Shown here piece by piece: positions 1-11,855 of a stretch of 64,000 nucleotides of DNA. The stretch spans positions 36,735,230 through 36,799,229 of the forward strand of contig NC_043992.1 of NCBI RefSeq assembly GCF_902150065.1. Direction: 5' to 3'. Both the position numbers and the translations under genes were made by a program. This DNA comes from Myripristis murdjan. Its lineage: Eukaryota; Chordata; Actinopteri; Holocentriformes; Holocentridae. The notes under the pieces are model-generated. The model worked only from the letters and a program-made list of their open reading frames with translations, had not been told where the DNA came from and did no database searches. The first letter of the stretch is position 1. Each line of letters starts with the position of its first letter.

Positions 1-308
1 GAATAAATGCCAGAACAGATATTTAAACAGTGAATTACAAGGTTACTATATATATAGTAACCTTGAATTAAAAGATTACTATATAACAATGAATTAAAGG
101 AATATAAGGAATAAATGCCAGAACAGATATTTAAACATTGAATTAAAAGGTTACTATATATATAGTAACATTGAATTAAAAGGCTACTATATAACAGTGA
201 ATTAAAAGGTTACTATATAACAGTGAATTAAAAGGTTACTATATATATAGTAACCTTTTAATTCACTGTTTAAATATCTGTTCTGGCATATATTCCTTAT
301 ATTCCTTA
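1..308. repeat. AT-rich palindromic repeat, MITE-like, cut by window edge
   Basis: A unit containing the words gccagaacagatatttaaac and ttactatatatatagtaa appears directly at about 1-60 and 110-172. It appears inverted at about 232-308, where the gene-sense words become gtttaaatatctgttctggc. Short ttactatataacagtgaatt units fill the middle. The whole is an imperfect fold-back with internal tandem units. Its left boundary lies outside the window, so no target duplication can be read and the superfamily is unknown. Confidence 0.6.
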
Positions 309-2579
309 TTAGCGCATATCAAATCAGATAATGTGTGATATGCATGTGTAAACAGAATAATTCAAAGAACTTGTAATTGACTTTTTTTCCTGTCTTTGTG
401 TGTGTAATCAACTTGTGAATTTTTATAGTGATATCTGAAAGTAAAATGTTGAACCCCTTTCCCCTGTGTGTTTAAAAAGGGTGTTTTTTGTTAATATGTG
501 GTCATAAATAGGTGATTTTCAAAACTTTCCACCAATGGGATTCCTTGGGACTTTTTCCCCTCACTCAGGACAAACTGAGGATACAACATCAGTTGAGTTT
601 GCTTCTCTTGCAGTTTGTCCAAGGTTGACCCCAATTTTGGCCTCAAATTTCTGTCCATTGTTCACCAATTGTTTCTTACCAATTTATTTATATTCTGGCC
701 TTGAATGTGCCAAGGCAATGTCACTTTTAAGGGGAGGAAAAGGTTTGCATTGAGTCTGAGGTTATTTTCATTCTATGAGAAGAGGTTCTAACGCCCAGTC
801 ATTAAAGATAAGGATTCGCTGGGAAATGAAACAGGAGGGCTCTGTTAATGAAACTAAAATGACTTTGTCTACAACCGGAAAGCTGTCGAATAGTTAACGC
901 AGAAAACCTTTTTAAACCTCATGTTTTATTTCAGTCACTTTTGGAGATAACAGATATGTACCATGTATAAGGTAATCATGGCTGGAGCTGACTGAATTCC
1001 ATTTCTGACATTATGGTTATGTTTTTTTTGTTTTTTTTTAAAGAGAAAGTACAAAGGTCACCCTCTGTAATCACCGGAACCAGAACTTCTTACTTTATAA
1101 TCAGGTTCACCAATATTTGTGTTAGAAGCATAACTCACTGGAAAGCACACAGCCGTCCTCGACTGTGTGTGTGAGTGCGCTGGCCTCCCTCCTTTGTGTT
1201 ATTTTCAGTCATTTTGATTAGAAGAAAGCTTGAAGCCTCGACTCGGTTCACTCAAAAACGTCTGAGTTGTGATTTGCACAAAGCTTCACTTCCGCCGCCC
1301 GTCCTGTCGTGACAAAGACTTTGTGCTCCGAAGGCGACGTGTGTTTTTGAAGAACAGGAAAGAGTTAAACAATTAGGGGTTACAAAATAATGGCTGAGGG
1401 TGGGTGGTCCCCAGTGATTAGTATTTATCACGGATGAGAAAGGAGAGCTCAGGAAGAGGGCTGGGGTGTGGATTAGGACCCAGCAGCGGCACTGAAAAGC
1501 ATTAGCGGAGGCAGACTGGGGGCTCGCTAATGCTGCAGTACGTTTGGGTGGAGGGAGCAAGGTGGTGAGGTCATGTTGAGAACAGGGGGAAAAAGGAAAA
1601 TAAAGAGTGTGATTAAAATGTGGAATGTGTATATCTGCAAAGCTTGTAATGTTATGGGAGATCCATGTTTCCATGGGCTACAGCTCAAATTGTGCAAAAA
1701 GGGAGGATGCGGATTGTGGATTGGGTGGGGGTGGGGGGGGGGCAGAGAGTGCACACCCAGGAAATGTGTCAGAACTGGCAGCTGAGATACATGAGCTTTC
1801 AGTGGTCCATAAAAGAGAAATGCACTATGGTGGACAAAGAGAGACAAAGAGAGAGAAGGGAACGAGGCAGCGGCTGTCGAATGCAAATCATCAATTAGTG
1901 GCACGATGCGTACGTAGTGCCACAGTGCTGGAGCGGCTCCAGCTCCCGTCATGTTGTAAACAAACTCCTCGCCCCGTTCGCAGCTCCACTTCTTGGCACA
2001 GACGTGACATGGCCGGGAACTCGGATAACGGAGCGACGCCGCTGTCTTTCTTTTTCGAGACGCACATGCTCTGTTACAGAACACTGTGACGTGCAGGCAT
2101 CAGCTCCAGCTTATCACTCAGAGTGCAGATATGTGGAGTGAGTTAATGGTCATCAAAGAGCACAGTGGAGGAGGAAAGTTTAGCAATCAGCCTGGGAATA
2201 AGTGGGAGAGACGGGAGAGACAGAGAGTTAAGTCGTGATAACGGCGTAGGGCTGCAAGGACAGGTCTCTCCTGTCAGGGGCTGCCGTGTGATGCTGAGCA
2301 GCTGTGGCTTTCTTCCTGTGTCCAAACCCACAAACGCAGCTCTTTAAGTGGGAGAGGAGAGGAGTTCCTCCAAGGACAACACCCCAGGTTCTCTGGGTTG
2401 AGCGCAGCACGCTGGCGGGGTCTCTCTCTTGTTTGCACAGCCTCCTCCCTGCTGTGTTTCACAACCCTCGCACATTTTCCTGTCAAGAGGGGGATGTGAA
2501 ACATGCCCTTTTTCTTGAACAGCTCCTTGTTCAGCTGCGAAACAGTTATAGTACATGCTATGATTTAAAAATACTCCAG

Positions 2580-2629
<50 letters not shown>

Positions 2630-3044
2630 TGTGTTTTCCATCAGGCTGGCTGTGCTGAGCATGTCACTTCCCCTGAATCACATCATTCAGTGTTTCCGGC
2701 TCATCCGACAGGGCAAAGGCAGCACACCATGTAGTATTTCTGATACACTGTGACCGACGGTGTTCATAAATCCAGTCTGCCAGTCTGTTTGAAAGTGTTA
2801 CCCTTCTGTTGGAGGAGAAACAGAGCGAAAATGGAACTCATGGCAGCGCTCACAGCAGATATAACTGGCGGAAAATTAAAAGGCATCAAGTTCTCAGTCG
2901 TGTTGACACGAAAATCCTCCGGCAGGCGTGTAACACGGCTGAGATAAGTTGTGGTCTGACGCAGCAAACTTTTGCACATTTTGAAACACTGTCAGGCTCA
3001 TCGTGTGTTCTCAAAACTCTGAGGAGGACGTTTTGAATATGCCT
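309..3044. other. Non-coding flank upstream of rcsd1; no gene recognised
   Basis: No conserved protein, RNA gene or complete transposon was recognised here apart from the TG microsatellite listed separately. A modest CpG-containing patch at about 1900-2080 could be a promoter, but it has no TATA box and no exon with a good splice donor. The open frames are short, overlap on both strands and resemble no known family. The missing first exon of rcsd1 may lie here or before the window. Confidence 0.5.
2581..2627. repeat. (TG)n microsatellite
   Basis: An uninterrupted TG dinucleotide run of about 47 bp. It is low complexity and probably length-polymorphic, and any open frame through it is a Cys-Val artefact. 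Confidence 0.95.
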
Positions 3045-3510
3045 CACTGCAAAAACTCAAAATCTTACCAAGATTATTTGTCTTATTTCAAGTCAAAAAT
3101 GTCTTATTTCAAGTCAAAATATCTCATTACACTTAAAATAAGACATGATCACCTCAGAAGTAAATTGTTTTTAGACAATTTTCCCTTCTTTCAAGTGAAA
3201 ATTCACTTGAAACAAGTGAAAATTTGCTTGTTTCATTGGCAAAATTTGCCAGTGGAAAAAGTGAAAATTCACTTGAAATAAGTGAAAATTAGCTAGAAAC
3301 AAGAAACAAATTTTGCCAATGAAACAAGCAAATTTTCACTTGTTTCAAGCAAATTTTCATTTGAAACAAGAGACAATTGTCTAAAAACAAGTTACGTCTG
3401 AGGTGATCATGTCTTATTTTAAGTGTAATGAGATATTTTGACTAGTAATAAGACATTTTTGACTTGAAATAAGACAAATAATCTTGGTAAGATTTTGAGT
3501 TTTTGCAGTG
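3045..3510. mobile_element. Fold-back MITE with CACTGCAAAAAC termini
   Basis: The left end reads cactgcaaaaactcaaaatc and the right end is its inverse, gattttgagtttttgcagtg. The inverted arms continue for roughly 200 bp each and carry repeated caagtgaaaattcacttg-type words, so almost the whole 466 bp can fold back. There is no coding capacity. It is a non-autonomous DNA transposon of a kind common in teleosts. No clear target duplication is visible, so the superfamily (hAT or piggyBac-like) is left open. Confidence 0.8.
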
Positions 3511-4036
3511 CTCCTCCTACCCTCCAGTCTAAACCAAGAGCTGAAGGTTGTGTTATCTGAAGGCAGGGGCAGATGTGCGAGAACTGAAACAAAGACGATG
3601 AAGAACTTCATGTCCTACAGCTGACGATGCTTTTTCAGTGCACTTATATTGTACAGTGATAGATCTTTGTTTTACAGGATGATTTTGAAAAGATGACTGA
3701 AGTGAGAGTTGATGAGCTGTCTTGACTGTTGATTATAATTGTCTTTGATTGTTAATTAATCATATGTAAACAGGAATTTGTACAGTGCTCTGACGTGATG
3801 ATTGGTTCACTTTGAGCCTCATTTTGGAATGTACATTCTTTTACATGAATAGTTGCACTGGGCAGTTTGCAGCAAGGGAATGGGGAAAAAGGAGCTCAAT
3901 CATATGCATTATAGTGTATTCACATATTTTCCACAAGTGCTGTCAACACAATGGACACTTGTGAAAAGATTACACGCGATCGTGGATTATATACAGCAGG
4001 TTTCAGCTGTGGTTCGATGCTGTTTTTCTTTTCCAG

Positions 4037-7000
4037 AAGGATTCTCCATCCAAGCCGTCTGTGGCTGAGCTGGCTGGAAGGTTCAAAGGTCATGTACTCC
4101 CGATGCCCGCATCAAATGAAGAGGTGAGGCGTCTCTCTAATTAAACGACAGCAGTGCACAAAGCAAGCACATCTGGTCATGTAGAAGAGTGTGTGTGCGC
4201 CTCAAATTCAGTACTTATATAGATAGATAGACAGATAAAAGCTCCTTGTGATTACACGTCTGCTCTCTTATGTTTTTGTAGAGGCCGTTTCGAAGACCGC
4301 CGTGTTCCCTCAAACTGCAAAACCAAAAAGATGACAGTGAGGAATCAGATGTATGTCCCTTTGTTACTTTTCTATTATATTTTCTGTGGCATCTTCATTT
4401 AAAAATCAAATTCTCCCACCGCCTCTGTTTGAATTTGAAAGTGTGAAGTACATGCAGTGTGGATTGTTGCCTCATCAACAGTTTAACTACTTTTTCCTAA
4501 CATAAAACCTTGAGAAAGTTAATTTTTTACAAGAGTCTATATTGCTGAATTGTTTACATCAGTTTTCCAGCGTGCATTGTGTAACACGCAAAATACCCAT
4601 TATTTTTTACATACAGAGCCATGTTACAACCCCCCTGTTTGAATGAAGCAGGGCTCAGTTTTAGGAAAGAATCCAGTCTGCTTGCTTTCACTCACTGAAA
4701 AGCACAGAGCGTGAAAAAAAAAAAAAAAAAAAAAAAGCAGAAGTACAAGAAGTATGTATAACAGACGAAGCTATATGTTGTAAATCAGCCTTGTTCTTGC
4801 ATGGTTGTATGTCCAATACCATCATTATCAAGCTGACTCACAAAGGCCAGATTCATAAATGCTGATCGGTATCACCGGATAAGTTCATGTCAGCGTTCCA
4901 TGTTTCAAATGAGCTGTGATGATTTGGGAGCTCAGTGCTTTTGTTTTTTTTTTTTTTTTCCTCTTGCAGAAACCTACCGCCGTCTCCTCAAATCCCTTTA
5001 AAATCAAGATGAAGAATTCCCCCATCATTGAGAAGCTGCAGGTGGGTGCACGCTGCAGTTTTTGAGCGTTACGTGCAGGAAATCACAAACAAAACAGCTG
5101 TAAGCGTCACCTACGTTGTGTTGTTGTGGGACGCGAGAGTCAGGAGCCCTCGATATTTTAAGCATTACCGCCACCTTCTGTCCGGCGGATGTCGGTGCGC
5201 GAGTCGTTGCGTGTGAATGCTGAGAAAAAAATGGGAAGGGCTTGTCCCTGCTTACTCCACAATCGGCTCAGATTGATGAGCTAATGAGATAATATCCCCT
5301 GGTAAGGATCTAAGTCACTGCGGTTCCTCAGTTAGCCAGTCACACGGTGGGCAGCCATGGGACAAAAGGGCTGCCGCTTCTCTCTCTTCCTCTTCTCCCC
5401 GGTGCAGGTAGGATATTCTCCTCCGAGCTTGCCAGGTGCTAACCCAGGACACCCCACGGTCAAGTTCTCCAACTGGATATCACAGCTGCTGTTTGTGACA
5501 TTTAGAGCAAAGGAGGCCATTACTTTTAGCAGTCAGGGGAGTTTTCAGAGTGTGCAAGGAGAACAGGACAGTGATTTTCCTATATGACGTAGCTTAAGCT
5601 GTGTAATGCCCATATAGATTATAGAAAATGAAAATGACTTAAATACTTTGTTATTAGATTACCTCTTTTTCATTTAACATTTATGTATATTTTATTGTGA
5701 TTTTTTTCTTTGATAGATCTTCCTATATTTGTTAGTTTGATGACTTTTAAACTATTACATTATCATAATTAGTGATAATTGTGGCAACTGCTGTTATTTA
5801 TGCTTCAGCAAGGTAGTTACACCTGTTTGATATTCTGTGTGGCTGCTTTCCCTCTAAGTTTGTTATTGTTAGGAATAATTAGCACTGTTTAACATGCAGT
5901 ACTTGTCTATTATTAGTGCACAGCATTCACAAATGAGATTGCAGTCTCCAGGCCTCAGGATTTCTCTCTCTCTCTCTGTCCCTGCAGGCCAATCTCGCTT
6001 TGTCCCCCACCGCTCTGTTGCCTTCACCCAAGAGTCCTGAAGTGAAGCTGCAGCCCGCACCGCTGTCCCCGACGGCCCCCTGCAGCCCCCAGAGCCCCAC
6101 CCTGAGACCCTCACAGCAGTCCAGCGAGGACGAGGACGCCGTCAGCTTTGAAACTCCCCCCGAAGGCACCACACTGCCCAGCATCAACAAGGTATGCATT
6201 CACCTGGACATCAAACAAAGAAAACAAAACATGATTATGTATGATTCATGATTTTGGAAGCATTTTTGAGTTGAATTAGAATAACTGATTATCATATCCA
6301 GCATTTCTTTATTGCATATACCAGTGCTTTTAATACCATATAGATCTGTGACTGTTCAGTGCCCTAGATTTATACTTTTTGTCTGATTGCTGCAGCTTTC
6401 ATGGTGCATTTCATACGTTTGTGTGCTGTTGTCGGTGACTAAATGATGGGCATGAGAAGTGCTCACATTAAGGCCCTGAAGGGTTTCTCACGCCATCCGC
6501 CAAGTGAGCTGTGACGTCACAGCGGTCACGTGCGCCTCAGCGGGGGTTCGGCGCTGGCGGTTTAAGCAGGCCTTGGATAAAGCTCAAGCAAAATGCCCCA
6601 GTAGTGCTTGAGTGCATGGGGGATTGAAGACGTAATCTCCTTATCCTAGTTCTCCTGTAGAGTCCTGGGTACCATTTTGTGCCGTGTGTACTCTTATCAG
6701 ACTCTGACAATGAATGCTCATCGTTACGATCAGACAACACGTATGCTGTACATGTGAATGAATATTAAATACAGATTAAAGCTTTTTTATTATTATTATT
6801 ATTTCTCTAGCAACTTGCCAACAGCTTAGCTAGGCTGCACTGAAATCCTCGTTTGATGGCATGAATTCCCTGCTGGCTCTTACTGATCCTCTCCACACAG
6901 ACTCGCGCACGGCTGTCATTCAAGAGGCGACCGCCCACGAGGCAGCACAGGAGGTCAGCTGGAGAGGAGGCCGCAGGCTTTGGGAGCAGTCTGTCCCCGA

Positions 7001-7386
7001 GTGAACTGTCGAACACAAAGGAAAACGGGGACAGGGACCACGTTTTTGAGAGCCCGGAAGAGGAAGCCGAAGATGGGCAGCAAGCCAGTCTGAGAGGACC
7101 CGAGGAGAGGGACAGGGACTGTGAAAAGACAGAGGACGAGGTAGCGGAGAACGACCTGACCAAAAGAGGAAGTCCAGACTCCCAGATATCAGGGGAGCAG
7201 ACAGCAGAACAGCCCCAGACCTTAGAGGCTTTGGAGGGGGAACGACAACTTTTAGAGTCTAGCTCTGCCATGCCAACAGGGGGCAGCAACAACTTAAAGG
7301 AGAGGGAAGAGGAAGAGCTGGAGGAGGAGGAGGAGGAGGAGATTCCTCAGGAGGCACACCAAGCAGAAAGAAGTGACAGGGTGTGA
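4037..7386 (+). CDS. rcsd1: RCSD domain-containing protein 1 (CapZ-interacting protein), 5' incomplete
   Basis: CapZIP binds the actin capping protein CapZ and is a stress-kinase substrate in muscle and leukocytes (family knowledge). Five in-phase exons are visible: 4037-4123, 4282-4350, 4970-5041, 5988-6191 and 6901-7386, all at phase 0 and giving 305 residues. Matches to the mammalian protein as recalled are KPSVAELAGRFKGH in the first exon, RRPPCSLKLQ, NPFKIKMKNSPIIEKLQANL spanning exons 3-4, a Pro/Ser-rich stretch, SFETPPEGTTLP, and the basic KRRPPTRQHRR motif at the start of the last exon. The rest is acidic and low complexity, ending in a run of Glu. The short first coding exon with the start codon was not found. 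The tail is about 80 residues shorter than in human. The stop at 7384-7386 overlaps a weak donor-like AGG/GTGTGA, so a further short exon cannot be excluded. A polyA signal candidate is AATAAA at 8089-8094. Confidence 0.88.
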
Positions 7387-8916
7387 ACTGTGAATGTTTA
7401 CATTAAGAAAACAAATATATGAATGTCAATAAGTTATTCATTACTTTGATTAAGCTCTTTAATACTCATCAGATTCCAGACGTTGTTCTTTTTTTTCTTG
7501 GTACCTCTTCTGTTTTAAATGTGTTATTGCCTCTGTCTCCCTCTCCTGGTCGGCTGTATGATGAGTCTGTAAACACTGGAGAGTAATGGAGAGACCTCTC
7601 CAGTCATAGAAGCGGCTGTTTCCTGTACATGGAAATAAGCATCCTGATGATATTATATCCATGTTCAAGCAGAGGAAGTGTGCTTCTTGTTGCACCAGAT
7701 CCTCACAGCCACACATATTTTTATCATTAGTAGCATTTCTTCTTTATTAAGAGTCGGGCAGACAGTGTTAAGAATGCTCTTCCATGCCAGAGGACAGAGC
7801 AGTTTGGAGATACTGAACGCTGAGTTGGCAAGAAGCAAAATTATTATTAAAAAATGGCCACGTAATACACGTGCAGATATGTAAAATGTGAAGTTCTGAC
7901 ATCATACCAAATCACCCTCACTTTAGGATAATGAAATTGTGTGTTTTGCTTAAATAGTTTAATTATGGTGTATCTTGGTCTCTTTGCTACTTTTGTTTCT
8001 CTTTTGTATGCCTTGCAAAATATTGAAATCACAACGCTACTGTAGAGTGGCTCCAGTCCTCAGCATTTATGTACAGAATACGTAAGAAAATAAAGACTTT
8101 CCTTTATATTAAAAAAGTATTACATACTGTAATGTTAATATTTGACAATGGTGTCAGTTATGGGTATTGTAATGAAGCCAAAGTCAATAGTAGACTTGGA
8201 AATCAAAAAATGCAAGGACTTATGACTGCATTATCTCCAGAGACATTAATGCCAGGGACACTAGTTAGTCAGGTTCAGCCAAAAAACAAACTACTTTTTA
8301 AAGCAAGGTGTTACTAATCATGGGGATGATGTGTGTTATGATCAGAACCCAGATGGACTCAGCATTACTGACCTCAGCAAATGTTGCTTATAATATACAA
8401 ACATATTACATCTACCTGATTGTAAACACAATGCCTCCTTCCTCAGGGGACTATTAAAGAACATTATTCATGGTAAAAGCTTTCGACTGATCAGTCAGGT
8501 CATTTTGGTAAGTTTTCTCAGTATTCTGTGTTTAGTTTTTTGGTATAGTATTACAAGAAGAGCAAAAAAAGCAAGGTTTGATGAGTCAGATGTAGTTCTG
8601 ATAAACAAGGAAATGACAAGCATGGTATAAATAATGATAAAAAGGAAACGACAACCATCATCAGCCTCATGCTGCTGTTCTTCCTGTTTCATTTATGGAT
8701 GCTATTTTACGGAATTGACAGGAGTTTTAAACAGGAGGACAGCAAGGAAGAAGGGATAAAATACAGGAGAATCCCAGGAAAAACGGTGGGCCCATGATGA
8801 CAAACATTTTCCTAAAATGTATAGTAGTCAGCAGCCAACAACCAAATATATGAATGTTAATAAGTTATTCACTATTTTGATTAACAAAGCTCTGTAATAC
8901 TCATCAGATTCCAGAC
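7387..8916. other. rcsd1 3' UTR and downstream flank
   Basis: This stretch follows the rcsd1 stop. It holds a candidate AATAAA at 8089-8094 and the two copies of a roughly 80-bp direct repeat listed separately. No coding exon, RNA gene or complete transposon was recognised in the remainder. Confidence 0.5.
7410..7492 (+). repeat. Direct repeat copy 1 (about 80 bp)
   Basis: The words aaatatatgaatgtcaataa and tactcatcagattccagac recur at 8841-8917 with few changes and a 4-bp gap. The match resumes after the TIR element that interrupts copy 2. This is a local duplication with 1.43 kb spacing. Confidence 0.8.
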
Positions 8917-8917
8917 A
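8841..8917 (+). repeat. Direct repeat copy 2, interrupted by a TIR element
   Basis: Second copy of the repeat at 7410-7492. It stops at ccagac and continues as attgttttctttttt at 9890-9904, on the far side of the 8917-9889 element, which therefore inserted after the duplication. Confidence 0.75.
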
Positions 8918-9889
8918 CTGGCTCTTATTCACCAGCAGCTCTTAAGAACAAATTCGTTCTTAAAACCCACTTATGCAGTTTTCAAGCGGATTCTGGCATT
9001 CACCAGCATTTTCTTATTTGAATCTACAGAATCTACACACACTCAGGAGCTCTCTCATGGACATTTGAGCGCTGACATGTTTGTGCAAAATACCCGGCTG
9101 TTGTGTTTTCTTCAGTTCTATAGTTGTATAAAATTATAGGATTTAAATATTTAGATAATTTATCATATTTTAATAATTATTTTCATTATTTTACAAAGCA
9201 TTATGGTCTGTTAAAATAAAAATAACACAGATTTGAGCTCAAATTCTTTTTTTTTTTTTTTTTTGAACTTCATCAGCTGTGCCTCCTCCAGTAACAGCAT
9301 CCCATGCATCTTATTTTTCTGTTACTTTATATCCACTGTTGATGCTATAAGAGCTCTGGCTTCTGCACCCTGGACGATTTCAGCTCCATCTTGCCGTTGC
9401 AGCTCCTGTCGCGCCGTCCCTTGTCACCTCGAAGCACGTGCGACGGTGCTGTGTGTGTCCCTGCATTTGTCCTCACTTGTTTTGTCATCACTTTCTTGCA
9501 CAATAAAAATAACATACATTACAGGTCATTTGGTGTTCACTTCCTGCAACATCCGTTTCAGAGCTGTAGAGGTTTTTTTTTTTTTTTAACATCTGCAGTC
9601 TGGTGTCCCACCCTCTTTAGACTTGCATTTGGGCATTCTTGACTTCTCTCAACTTGATCAGCCTCTGTGTGTGAGTTGTGTGTGTGCACGGCCCTGCAGT
9701 CTCACACCCTTTCATGGGGGCTGGCCGGGCCTTCACCTATGCTAATTAAGGTCAACTGGCACGCCCAGTGACTTTCATCAATAACAGAACAGGTATGAAC
9801 AATTCTGCAGCTTAAGAGCACATCATGAAACCAGTGTAAAAATTTAAGGGGAAAAAAAAACCTTAGAAAGATATTGGTGAATGAGGCCC
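8917..9889. mobile_element. Non-autonomous TIR DNA transposon (about 970 bp)
   Basis: The left end reads tggctcttattcaccagc. The right end, inverted, reads gggcctcattcaccaatatc, so the two termini share an imperfect TIR built on a CTTATTCACCA/CTCATTCACCA core. The interior has T-runs near 9248 and 9575 and no transposase motif. The insertion boundaries are supported because the element interrupts the second copy of the 80-bp direct repeat. The superfamily (Harbinger or ISL2EU-like) is a guess from the terminal style. Confidence 0.6.
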
Positions 9890-9979
9890 ATTGTTTTCTT
9901 TTTTGTTTTTGAGAGATCTTAGCAACTGGCAAAGTAGCTGTTCAGTCATTAGTATAGTCCCAACAACTTTACTAATATA

Positions 9980-10686
9980 CACTACTCACAAAAAGTTAGG
10001 GATATTCGGCTTTCGGGTGAAATTTCAGGATGAACCTAAAATGCATTATAACCTTTACAGGTGAACTTAATGTGACCTTCTGTAAACTTTTGAATGCACA
10101 TGTCCAACTGTTCAGTGTTTCAGTACTTTTTGCACAAGTTGCTGTTCTCTAACAAGGAGTTTAACGGCAAAATTCACATCAGGTGTTTGATGCTCCAGCT
10201 CATCGAGGTCATATCATTAGGGAACGGCTGCTGGAGACTGGGGTACCTCAAATGGAGTGGCCTGCACTTTCTCAGACCTGCATCCCATAGAAAACCTATG
10301 GGATCAGCTGAGTCGCCGTGTAGAGGCTCGGAGCTCTGTACCCCAGAACCTCAATGTCCTGAGGGCCGCCCTTCAAGAAGAGTGGGATGCCATGCCTCAT
10401 CAGACAATAAGTCGACTTGTGAACAGCATGAGACGTCGTTGTCAAGCTGTAATTGATGCTCAAGGGCACATGACAAGTTATAGACACTGACATTTTTTGT
10501 TGTGGTATATCCACCACTGTTGTTGGCTTTTGTTTCAAGAAATTGTTTGAGATGAGGAAATCACCAGTGTATGTTTCTACTTAAATGCCCTACTTTCATG
10601 ATATAATATCACTGTAGCGTGAACTTTTTATATTTTCCATAAATTTCACCCAAAAGCCAAATATCCTTAACTTTTTGTGAGTAGTG
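9980..10686 (+). mobile_element. Tc1/mariner internal-deletion derivative, copy 1
   Basis: A 707-bp element flanked by TA at 9978-9979 and 10687-10688. Inverted termini are cactactcacaaaaagttag and its near inverse, and roughly 45 bp are similar at each end. Inside is the C-terminal end of a Tc1 transposase (residues such as HPIENLWDQLSRRVEARSS and NSMRRRCQAVIDAQGHM), which keeps the final Glu of the DDE triad in PIE. It is joined to an N-terminal-type segment near 10249 (ctggggtacctca), so most of the catalytic domain is deleted and the copy cannot move by itself. It is about 98 percent identical to the copy at 12540-13246. Confidence 0.93.
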
Positions 10687-10714
10687 TATGTTATGGTCAT
10701 GTGCTATGAGGCGG

Positions 10715-11855
10715 TAACATCTTTAAGCTGTTGCCCCTTTAAGTACATGTTACAGCCAGGCTACTTATGAAATAGTGGCAGCTGTGGTAATATAAACACA
10801 TATTTTACTCACATAGTCAAATAGGCTAACAGTACCTGCTACTTATTTTGGTAAACAATTGAACAGGGATCCTACATTACTGTAGTTGGAGTCATCTGGC
10901 AAATGTCAGTGAATTACAACACTGCTGGTTTACAGTAGAACATTTATAGCACCTACTTATATTGACATAATTTATATAATTGCGGCTATTCAGTCAAAAA
11001 TCATAAAACCTGCCACTGTCTCGAGGCAAATTAAACTGCAAATATGTGACGCACATGTCATCACGGTGTGTGCAAACTTCAAACAGCCTGCTTTGTAACA
11101 CACCTGCACCCACAGGAAGGATAATGAAGTTTCACAGCAGCCCTGCACACAAAACATTTTTGGCAGGATTTCCATTAATTTTGAATACATAAGGCCCGGC
11201 TAAGCTTGACCCAGCTAATGAATCATGTTTTAGAGAATCATGTTACATGGGGGAAAAAAAGTGTGATTTATGTAATCTTTTTCATAACATCTCAGGCTAT
11301 TGCACCTTTACGTAAGTAATGATGTTACAGCTAGGCTACTTTTGAAATAGTGGCAACTCAGGTATTTTACTCACATACTCAAATAGGCTAATAGTTATTT
11401 TGGTAAGCAAATCTACAAGTAGCCTACATTGTTTTAGTTGGAGTCATCTGGCAAATGTCAGTGAATTACAACAGCGCTGGATTAGAGAACAACATTTGAA
11501 GCACCTGTTTAAACTAACATAATTAATGATCATATGTTTGCTGCTGTTCAGTAATAATAAAATCTGCCATCGTCTCATGGCACATTAATTTGCAAATATG
11601 TGACGCACATGGTGTGTAACCTTAAACCTTAAACAGCCTGCCTCACACACTCCCGCACCTTCAGGAATGATCATAATGAAGTTTCGTGGCACCCGCGCAC
11701 TCTCTCTCTCACGCGCGCGCGCGCACGCAGGGCGTTCTGCGGAGGAGTTTCCGTTAATTTTGAATTCACAGCGTTTTATTAAGCTTACACAGCTAATGAA
11801 TCATGCTACGCTACTTGGAAAAACGGCGGATTTGTGTAATATTTTTCGTCAGTAG
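10715..11855 (+). repeat. Diverged tandem duplication upstream of c3orf52 (two units of about 570 bp)
   Basis: Unit A (about 10715-11284) and unit B (about 11285-11855) share the same order of words: gttacagc-aggctac, tactcacata-tcaaataggc, gagtcatctggcaaatgtca, caaatatgtgacgcacatg, aacagcctgc, ttaattttgaat and cagctaatgaatcatg. They differ by many substitutions and small indels, so the duplication is old. Unit B merges into the CpG-rich 5' region of c3orf52. The last third of unit B keeps CpGs that are TpG or CpA in unit A. Confidence 0.85.

Noticed and set aside
1252-2089. Overlapping open frames of 140-185 codons on both strands
   Set aside because: The frames are low complexity, overlap each other on opposite strands, have no family motif and no splice context. 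They are explained by GC-richer sequence with few stops.
2009-2089. ATG with GNSDNGATPLSFF as a possible rcsd1 start exon
   Set aside because: No donor at the needed phase before the stop and no resemblance to the known N-terminus.
2809-2880. EEKQSENG-like peptide as the missing first exon of rcsd1 (human begins MEERPAETN)
   Set aside because: The frame begins with TTG, not ATG, and no splice donor follows in phase.
5357-5587. Open frame of 76 codons with Pro-rich start in the rcsd1 intron
   Set aside because: No acceptor/donor pair in phase with the flanking rcsd1 exons, and the flanking exons already join cleanly without it.
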